A stretch of DNA of 42,419 nt from Taishania sp. (lineage in GTDB: Bacteria > Bacteroidota > Bacteroidia > Flavobacteriales_D > Crocinitomicaceae): contig JASLGM010000030.1 of assembly GCA_030150045.1 (NCBI GenBank), positions 1 to 42,419 of the forward strand. The letters run 5' to 3'. The notes under the pieces were generated by a model, which was given only the letters and a program-made list of their open reading frames with translations, was not told the DNA's origin and searched no databases. Below are positions 32,697 to 39,276 of this stretch, one piece after another. Each line of letters starts with the position of its first letter. Positions within the stretch are counted from its first letter, which is position 1. The position numbers were made by a program, and so were the translations under genes.

Positions 32697-33596
32697 TTGA
32701 AGACACAAGAAGGAAATATTAAGCATTTTCAAGCTGCAGGAAAGCTTATGCTTTTCGGAGAGTATTTGGTTTTAAATGGCGCTAATTGTGTTGCCTTCCC
32801 ATTGAAATTCGGACAAAAGCTTGAGGTGACTCCCGCAACAGAGATCACTTGGGAAAGTCATGCAAACGATCAAATGTGGTTTGAGGTTCGCATGAACGAT
32901 CAATTTGATATTGTAGAAACTAATAACGATGAGGTTGCACAGATTTTAAGAAAACTATTTCTTTTTATTCGGAGCGAAAAACCTGAATTGTCATTTCAAA
33001 ATGCGTTTAAAGCAGAAGCAAATTTCCAATTGAATTGGGGGTTAGGTTCGAGTTCTACACTAATTAGTTTGCTGAGCCAATGGTCTGGAGTAGATGCTTT
33101 TGTCCTTTCCGACGCTTCCTTCGGGGGATCTGGGTATGACATCGCATGTGCAACAGCTATTTCACCTCTTGTTTATGCAAATAAAAAGGTAGAACATACT
33201 TTTCAATTTCCAACTGAATTGACCGATCGTTTTCTTTTTGTCTATTTAGGGAATAAGCAGAATTCAAGAGATGAAATCAAACGATTTCAGAAAAGCAATT
33301 GCAATGAAACGCATGTAACTCGTATGAACAATCTCATTGATTTAGCTCTGAATACAACAGATATTGGTTTTTTCGAAGAGCAATTAAATGCTTCAGAGGC
33401 ACTAATCTCTTCCGTAATTGAAACAAGTGAGCTAAAAACGCGTTTGTTTTCTGATTACCCATATAGTATCAAATCTCTAGGGGCTTGGGGTGGAGATTTT
33501 TTTCTCGCTACCTTTAGGGACTTGGAACAAGCAAAACACTATTTTCAACATAAGGGATACAATACCTCATTTACCTACCAAGAATTAATAAAATAA
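32697..33596 (+). CDS. GYDIA-family GHMP kinase, candidate phosphomevalonate kinase
   Basis: The 299-residue protein is a GHMP-superfamily kinase with N-terminal GKLMLFGEYLVLNG (15-28), ATP loop GLGSSS (115-120) and the eponymous GSGYDIACA (144-152). Such proteins accompany mevalonate genes in flavobacteria. The operon already encodes a clear mevalonate kinase and decarboxylase but no canonical phosphomevalonate kinase, so this protein is the natural candidate for that step; this is inference. It appears to start with TTG directly after the mvaA stop; no in-frame ATG occurs before GKLM, and a later start would remove the first motif. Translation is probably coupled to mvaA. Confidence 0.85.
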   Translation: MKTQEGNIKHFQAAGKLMLFGEYLVLNGANCVAFPLKFGQKLEVTPATEITWESHANDQMWFEVRMNDQFDIVETNNDEVAQILRKLFLFIRSEKPELSFQNAFKAEANFQLNWGLGSSSTLISLLSQWSGVDAFVLSDASFGGSGYDIACATAISPLVYANKKVEHTFQFPTELTDRFLFVYLGNKQNSRDEIKRFQKSNCNETHVTRMNNLIDLALNTTDIGFFEEQLNASEALISSVIETSELKTRLFSDYPYSIKSLGAWGGDFFLATFRDLEQAKHYFQHKGYNTSFTYQELIK

Positions 33597-34649
33597 ATGG
33601 AAACAGATAAAAAGATGAAAGACAACATGAAAGTAACATGGACATGCCCTTCTAATATTGCCATCGTGAAATATTGGGGTAAAAAAGGGGTTCAAATTCC
33701 TTGTAACTCTTCATTGAGTTTAACATTATCCAATTCTTTTACAAAAGTGGAAGCCGAATTGAAGGAAAAAACCAGTGATGAGGTCGTTCAACTTACGTAT
33801 TATTTTGAAGGAGAAATCAACGAGAAGTTTGGTCAACGTGTAGCAAAGTTCTTGGTTGACAATCATCAGTATTTCCCTTTTTTACAAGAAAAAGCAGTGA
33901 CTATTCACTCTTCTAATAGCTTCCCTCACTCAGCAGGAATTGCTTCTTCTGCTTCTGCTTTCGGAGCAATCTCATTAGCACTTCTAGATATGGCATATAC
34001 CATGGAAGGGAAAGAATTGAACAGTCAGTTTTATGCAGAAGCGAGTCATTTAGCACGTCTAGGAAGTGGAAGTGCATCAAGAAGTATGTATCCGGGATTT
34101 GCATCTTGGGGACAGAACGCACATTTACCAAATTCATCTGATGAACACGCTATCGAAATAACGGATATTCATCCTTCTTTTAAAAAGATGAAAGATGCCA
34201 TTTTGATTGTTGAAGATGAGCCAAAAAAAGTATCTAGTTCCGTTGGGCATTCTTTGATGAATAATCATCCGTATGCAGAAAATCGTTTTCAACAAGCGAA
34301 TGAACGAACAGCTACTTTGGTAGAGATCTTAAAATCTGGAGACATGGATGCCTTTGTTCAAATGTGTGAATCAGAGGCCTTGACATTACACGCCATGATG
34401 ATGACTTCTCTTGAATATTACCTTTTGGTAAAACCCGGAACCATTACAGCAATCGAAAAGTTAATGATGTTTAGAAAAGAAACAAATGTTCCCGTTTGTT
34501 TTACACTTGATGCAGGACCAAATGTTCACGTATTGTATCCGAAAGCGTATGAGCAAGAAGTTGAAAACTTCATCAAGAACGAACTACATGAAACTTATAA
34601 AAGTGTCATTTTCGACGAAGAAGGAAATGGACCTGTCAAATTGAATTAA
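33597..34649 (+). CDS. mvaD: Diphosphomevalonate decarboxylase
   Basis: ATP-dependent decarboxylation of mevalonate 5-diphosphate to IPP. The 350-residue GHMP-fold protein has the signature CPSNIAIVKYWGK (17-29), SSNSFPHSAGIASSASAF, RLGSGSASRSMY and TLDAGPNVHVLY with the catalytic aspartate. ATG 33597 directly follows the kinase stop; internal ATGs at codons 7 and 11 are possible alternatives since the conserved part begins only at residue 13. Identification is secure. Confidence 0.95.
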   Translation: METDKKMKDNMKVTWTCPSNIAIVKYWGKKGVQIPCNSSLSLTLSNSFTKVEAELKEKTSDEVVQLTYYFEGEINEKFGQRVAKFLVDNHQYFPFLQEKAVTIHSSNSFPHSAGIASSASAFGAISLALLDMAYTMEGKELNSQFYAEASHLARLGSGSASRSMYPGFASWGQNAHLPNSSDEHAIEITDIHPSFKKMKDAILIVEDEPKKVSSSVGHSLMNNHPYAENRFQQANERTATLVEILKSGDMDAFVQMCESEALTLHAMMMTSLEYYLLVKPGTITAIEKLMMFRKETNVPVCFTLDAGPNVHVLYPKAYEQEVENFIKNELHETYKSVIFDEEGNGPVKLN

Positions 34650-34653
34650 TTAA

Positions 34654-35595
34654 ATGGAAAGTGTTCATTCAAAAGTACTTGTGTTCGGAGAATACAGCGT
34701 ACTACACAACAGCATGGCTCTTACAATTCCTTTCAAAAAATTCTCAGGAAAACTATGTTATCCAAAGAACAGAGAAGAAAGTGCAATTGCTGTTCTGTCG
34801 AACAAAGGAATACGTGAGTTTTGTAAGCACATCATTGAAAACCATACCGATGATAACTTTAAACTAAACGTGAATAAGTTGTCTCAAGAATTAGACAAAG
34901 GTCTTTTCTTCAGAAGTGATATTCCGCAAGGGTTTGGATTAGGAAGCTCTGGTGCTTTGGTGGCTGCGGTATTCTTACGTTATTTAGATAAAGCAGGCGA
35001 TTTTAAAGATGAATTAAAGAATATTACGATGGATCGCGTGCAAAATCTGAAAAACTATTTGGGTGGTTTAGAAGGACATTTTCACGGGAAAAGCTCGGGA
35101 ATAGATCCATTGAGTATTTTGATCAATAAGCCGCTTTTATTGAAGTCCAATAAAGAAATTGTGAAAGTGGATATCCCACCCTACAAAGAAGAAGGAGAAA
35201 ACATCTTATTCTTATTGAACACAGGACTATCAAGGAATTCTGAGCAATTGATTCATCAATTTAATCAAGCGTGCGAAGAAAAGGCTTTCAAAGAAAAATT
35301 GGAAACAAAATTAATCGAGTATACTAATGGAGGAATCAATGACTTCTTAAAAGGTGACACAGAAAGTTTTTATGTAAACCTTGAGAAATTGGTTCATTTT
35401 CAATTAGAAGAAATGCACTATTTGATTCCAGAGAAGTACCAAACCGTGGTGCAACAAGGATTGGCCTCAAAAGACTACTTTCTTAAGATTTGTGGTTCTG
35501 GAGGTGGTGGATATATGATTGGCTTTACAAGAAATTGGGAACAAACGCAAGAATTATTAAAAGAAGAAGACTTAGAAGTACTTTATAGATTTTAG
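34654..35595 (+). CDS. Mevalonate kinase
   Basis: Phosphorylates mevalonate to 5-phosphomevalonate with ATP. The 313-residue GHMP kinase has VLVFGEYSVLHNSMAL (8-23), the ATP loop PQGFGLGSSGALVAA (91-105), EGHFHGKSSGIDPLS (140-154) with the catalytic Glu/Asp pair and a typical C-terminal KICGSGGGGYMIGF. The EGxxHGxxSGxD pattern favours mevalonate over phosphomevalonate kinase. It lies 4 nt after mvaD and 5 nt before the polyprenyl synthase gene. Confidence 0.9.
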   Translation: MESVHSKVLVFGEYSVLHNSMALTIPFKKFSGKLCYPKNREESAIAVLSNKGIREFCKHIIENHTDDNFKLNVNKLSQELDKGLFFRSDIPQGFGLGSSGALVAAVFLRYLDKAGDFKDELKNITMDRVQNLKNYLGGLEGHFHGKSSGIDPLSILINKPLLLKSNKEIVKVDIPPYKEEGENILFLLNTGLSRNSEQLIHQFNQACEEKAFKEKLETKLIEYTNGGINDFLKGDTESFYVNLEKLVHFQLEEMHYLIPEKYQTVVQQGLASKDYFLKICGSGGGGYMIGFTRNWEQTQELLKEEDLEVLYRF

Positions 35596-35600
35596 AAATT

Positions 35601-36584
35601 ATGACAACAACTACGATACAACAAGACTTATCTATTCAAAAAGAAGCAATTGTTCAATATTTGGAAACGAAAGCTTTAGAAGGATTCCCAAGTAACTTAG
35701 CAGATGCTACGCACCATATTATGACTTTACAAGGAAAGCGTTTGCGTCCCTTAACGGTCTTGTTAGTTGCGCAAGGTTATGGTGTAGCTTTAGATGATGC
35801 CATGTCCGCTGCCATCTCTTTAGAGATCTTTCATAATTTTACCTTAGTACACGACGACATTATGGATAAAGCCGTTTTGCGCCGTGGTAAAGTAACGGTA
35901 CACGAAAAATTTGGTGTAGATAAAGCCATAGTTACAGGTGACGCCATGTTACCTCATTCTATTGGATTGTTGATCAAAGGTAACGAAGACAAATCAACCA
36001 TTTTGGTCAAGTCGTTTTTAAAGATGGCCCAAGAGGTAATGGAAGGACAACAATATGATATGGAATTCGAAACCCAAGAGAGCGTAACAGTTGATGAGTA
36101 CATGAACATGATCCGTTTAAAGACTTCAGTTCTTTTTGGATGTGCTTGTGAAATTGGTGCTATCCTTGGAAATGCATCTACAGAAGACCAAGCAAATTTG
36201 TATGATTTCGGATTGCTCTCTGGACTTGCTTTCCAAATTATGGATGATTACCTAGATACTTTTGGAGATCATACCTTTGGAAAACGTATCGGAGGAGACA
36301 TTTTGTTGAATAAGAAAACCTTCTTATTAATTAATGCAATGGAACAAGCAAATACAGCACAAAAAGAGCGTATTTCGGCCTTGTTCAACGAGAAAGATGA
36401 AGAAGCAAAAATCAGTGGTTTCCAAGCGATTTATAAAGAAATAGGAGTGGATAAGATGGCGCTTGATAAAATGGAAGAATTGCACAACAAATCTGTGGAA
36501 GCAGTAAAGGCTTCTTGTCTTTCAGAAGAAAATCAAGCGAAATTGATTCAGTTTGGTGAAATTATGTTACGCCGTACAACTTGA
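35601..36584 (+). CDS. Short-chain polyprenyl diphosphate synthase (probably farnesyl diphosphate synthase)
   Basis: Chain-elongating prenyltransferase joining IPP to DMAPP/GPP. The 327-residue all-helical protein has GKRLRP (45-50), first Asp-rich motif DDIMD (85-89) and second DDYLD (215-219), then GGDI (231-234). Five residues before the first motif is Phe80 with Thr81 next to it. There is no two-residue insertion in the first motif, a pattern that leaves FPP and GGPP both possible. Neighbours (squalene synthase, cyclase) demand FPP, so farnesyl diphosphate synthase is the likely role; this is inference from context. Confidence 0.87.
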   Translation: MTTTTIQQDLSIQKEAIVQYLETKALEGFPSNLADATHHIMTLQGKRLRPLTVLLVAQGYGVALDDAMSAAISLEIFHNFTLVHDDIMDKAVLRRGKVTVHEKFGVDKAIVTGDAMLPHSIGLLIKGNEDKSTILVKSFLKMAQEVMEGQQYDMEFETQESVTVDEYMNMIRLKTSVLFGCACEIGAILGNASTEDQANLYDFGLLSGLAFQIMDDYLDTFGDHTFGKRIGGDILLNKKTFLLINAMEQANTAQKERISALFNEKDEEAKISGFQAIYKEIGVDKMALDKMEELHNKSVEAVKASCLSEENQAKLIQFGEIMLRRTT

Positions 36585-36590
36585 TACACC

Positions 36591-38846
36591 ATGAATTTCG
36601 AACAAAAGGATCCGTTTTATTTTTGGGATACATGGAAATTCTATTCCAATAAAGGACAGCAATTCTGGAAATTTGAAGTTCCTGAAGAATTAAAAAATAC
36701 GATACAATCTGAAGACGATTGGAATAAACCAGAAGGAAAGGCTTTTCTTGCTGCATTTGATAAAGCATTTGTATTTGATAAAGCCGTAAATCCCAATTCG
36801 GGTGACCGTGTTTTCAGGTATTTAAGAAACAAAGAAGCTGGAGTACCTAAATTAGTTCCTTTCGATGATGAGCTTCCGCTCAAGGAACGAGCAAAAATAG
36901 GACTGTTAAATGGTTTCTCCTTTTATGAAACCTTACAAGAAAAAGATGGAAACTGGGCTGGCGATTATGGTGGCCCACTCTTCCTCATTCCTGGGTTAAC
37001 CATTGCCTCTTATATTTCGGATTCCCCTTTTGATAAACCGACACAGGTGCTTATGAAGCGCAATTTGTGGAACCATCAGAACGAAGATGGCGGATGGGGA
37101 CTTCACATCGAAGGTCATTCCACTATGTTTGGAACGGTCATGCAATATGTTACCTTGCGTCTTTTGGGTGAAGACCTGTCAAATCCGGATTTGAAACGTG
37201 CACATACTTGGATTTTAAAGCATGGTGGAGCCGTTCAGATTCCGCAATGGGGAAAGTTCTATCTTTCGGTACTCAACGTTTATGAATGGAAAGGTAATGA
37301 TGCTTTGTTGCCCGAAATGTGGAAATTTCCAAAATGGTTACCTTTTCACCCAAGTAAATATTGGTGTCATAACCGCATGCTCTTTTTGCCCATGTCTTAT
37401 TGTTTTGGGAATAAAGTAAAAGCCAAAGAAACACCACTTATTCTTGCGCTAAGAGAAGAGCTGTACACCACAGCTTACGCTAAAATTGATTGGAAAAAGG
37501 CACGTCGTCAGGCCTGTGAAATAGACGTGTACTATCCTGCCAGTAATTGGTACAAACAATTGAGCAAGGTCATCAATGTGTACGAAGGAATACACGCTAA
37601 AAAATGGCGCCAAAAGGCGTTGAAATACGTTGGTGACTACATCGATCATGAAGATTTACATACCCGTTATATTAACATTGGGCCCGTAAATCAAGCGCTC
37701 AATTCCATTTGTGTATGGCACAGATATGGGAAAGATTCAGAGCAATTTCAAAAGCACATGGCGCGATGGAAAGATTATCTTTGGATTGCAGAGGATGGCG
37801 CCAAAATGGGAGGGTATAATGGCTCTCAATTGTGGGACACTGCCTTTGCTGGACAAGCGCTGATAGAAGCCAATATGCAAGTGGAGTTTCCACAAATGGC
37901 CAATAAAATATACCAATTTATTGAACTGACACAAATCGATAGAGATCCTTTGGAACACGAAAAGTATTGCCGAGATACCACTTTGGGATGTTGGCCTTTT
38001 TCCACCATTGATCACGCGTGGGCTGTAACCGATTGTACTTCCGAAGCCATGAAAACGGCGCTGTTGTATAACGCAAAACCGGAAATTTCAAAGGGAAAAC
38101 AAATTGGGCTGGAACGCCTGAAACCGGCCATAGATTGGTTGTTGTTCATGCAAAATAAGGACGGTGGATGGGCATCGTACGAGAAAAAGCGCGCACCGAA
38201 ATGGATTGAAATTTTGAATCCATCTTTGTTGTTTGAAAACATAATGACCGAAGTGACTTATACCGAGTGTTCATCCGCAACCCTGCAAGGATTGAAAGAA
38301 TTTACCAGAAACTTTGATTACCGAAAAGAGGATATCGCCAAAGCTATGGAACGTGGACAGCAATTTCTACGCGGTAAACAAGATAAGGATGGCTCATGGT
38401 ACGGCTGTTGGGGCGTATGTTACACCTATGGTACGTGGTTCGGAATTGAAGGACTCTTGGCTACTGGAATGAAGGATTTTGCTAGTGGAAATCCAGATGT
38501 TCAAGTGGAAAAAGCGTGTCAGTTTTTGTTGAGTAAACAACGGGACGACGGCAGCTGGGGCGAATCATTCGAGGCGTGTGTTCAACATACATACATCGAA
38601 CACGAAGACGGACAAATCATCAACACGGCGTGGGCTTTGTTGGCTTTAATGAAGGCAAATCATCCTGACACAGAGGCGATAGCGCGTGGAATTTCCTTTA
38701 TTTTATCTCGTCAAGAGGCGAACGGAGATTTTCCACAGGAGGGAATTTCGGGCGTTTTCAATGGGAATTGCATGGAAACCTATACCTCTTATCGAAATGT
38801 TTTCCCACTTTGGGCGATTTCTCGCTATTATCAATCTCAAAAATAA
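36591..38846 (+). CDS. Oxidosqualene cyclase (lanosterol/cycloartenol synthase-like)
   Basis: Cyclises 2,3-oxidosqualene to a protosteryl-derived tetracycle at the membrane surface. The 751-residue protein has the two alpha-barrel fold with QW motifs (QNEDGGWG, QNKDGGWA, QDKDGSWY, QRDDGSWG). The acid motif is VTDCTSE with Asp481 and Cys482, plus Cys560 in TYTECSS: the Asp-Cys-Cys set of oxidosqualene cyclases. Hopene cyclases have DxDD instead. Product-determining positions are Tyr409 (GGYNGSQLW), His475 and Val479: Tyr and His as in plant cycloartenol synthase, Val as in lanosterol synthase. A lanosterol, cycloartenol or parkeol product, or a mix, is therefore possible. Last gene of the operon, 6 nt after the prenyl synthase. 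Confidence 0.95.
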   Translation: MNFEQKDPFYFWDTWKFYSNKGQQFWKFEVPEELKNTIQSEDDWNKPEGKAFLAAFDKAFVFDKAVNPNSGDRVFRYLRNKEAGVPKLVPFDDELPLKERAKIGLLNGFSFYETLQEKDGNWAGDYGGPLFLIPGLTIASYISDSPFDKPTQVLMKRNLWNHQNEDGGWGLHIEGHSTMFGTVMQYVTLRLLGEDLSNPDLKRAHTWILKHGGAVQIPQWGKFYLSVLNVYEWKGNDALLPEMWKFPKWLPFHPSKYWCHNRMLFLPMSYCFGNKVKAKETPLILALREELYTTAYAKIDWKKARRQACEIDVYYPASNWYKQLSKVINVYEGIHAKKWRQKALKYVGDYIDHEDLHTRYINIGPVNQALNSICVWHRYGKDSEQFQKHMARWKDYLWIAEDGAKMGGYNGSQLWDTAFAGQALIEANMQVEFPQMANKIYQFIELTQIDRDPLEHEKYCRDTTLGCWPFSTIDHAWAVTDCTSEAMKTALLYNAKPEISKGKQIGLERLKPAIDWLLFMQNKDGGWASYEKKRAPKWIEILNPSLLFENIMTEVTYTECSSATLQGLKEFTRNFDYRKEDIAKAMERGQQFLRGKQDKDGSWYGCWGVCYTYGTWFGIEGLLATGMKDFASGNPDVQVEKACQFLLSKQRDDGSWGESFEACVQHTYIEHEDGQIINTAWALLALMKANHPDTEAIARGISFILSRQEANGDFPQEGISGVFNGNCMETYTSYRNVFPLWAISRYYQSQK

Positions 38847-38866
38847 AACGTTTATCTGTTTAATTT

Positions 38867-38975
38867 GGGCGTTTCCCCCAAGGTGACTTGGGGGTCGGGC
38901 TATTCGTTTTTAGTCCTCGTCCCCTTCCCCAGCTTGGGGAGGGAACTGTGGGCTAACCACTATTATCCCTAACGC
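38867..38975 (-). repeat. Dispersed structured element B, copy 4
   Basis: Minus strand starts GCGTTAGGGATAATAGTGG and ends AAACGCCC; closing pairing GCGTT/AACGC. The first hairpin is a C-rich/G-rich pair (CTCCCC with GGGGA-AGG), unlike the A/T stems elsewhere, and the second is a perfect CCCCCAAG / CTTGGGGG. Conserved GAATAGCCCGACC lies between. It lies 20 nt after the cyclase gene and is divergent to element A copy 3. No separate terminator is evident for the operon, so this structure may do that job. Confidence 0.78.
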
Positions 38976-39053
38976 AAAACTTGTTTTCATACCAAAGCGC
39001 TTAGAAAAACAAAAATGTGATGGTTTTTTCCATAAGAAAATAACATTTTGTTT

Positions 39054-39216
39054 TGAAAACCGATTCTCAGCTAGGGCGTAGCGCGGTAGCTAAACGAGAT
39101 GGGAAGACGGGTGAATGCTAGCTGAGCAATGCGACCAACGGAAGCGCTTGAGAAGCAGTAATGAACGGCTTTACATACGTTTACTAAAGCGCGTAGACCG
39201 TTAAAGCTGCCAAAAT
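39054..39216 (+). repeat. Dispersed element A, copy 3
   Basis: Plus-strand core GCGACCAACGGAAGC (39131-39145). It begins TGAAAACCGATTCTCAGC, like copy 5's TGAAAACAGATTTTCAGC, and ends GACCGTTAAAGCTGCCAAAAT, like copy 2. The flanking arms pair only imperfectly. The frame that is open in copies 1 and 4 is closed here by a stop, which argues against a coding function. Together with element B copy 4 it fills the 430-nt space after the sterol operon. Confidence 0.72.
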
Positions 39217-39226
39217 AAGAAAGCAC

Positions 39227-39259
39227 AAAAAAAGTCCCGCTGTTGCCAACGGAACTTTT
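39227..39259 (-). terminator. Terminator of the metalloprotease gene
   Basis: On the minus strand, stem AAAAGTTCCG / CGGGACTTTT (one mismatch) runs into a T-run, 18 nt past the stop codon. Confidence 0.75.
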
Positions 39260-39276
39260 ACTTCATTAGATTTCAC

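Noticed and set aside
36591..38846. Squalene-hopene cyclase
   Set aside because: The motif is DCTSE with Cys482 and Cys560, not DxDDTA, and the gene sits with a squalene monooxygenase.
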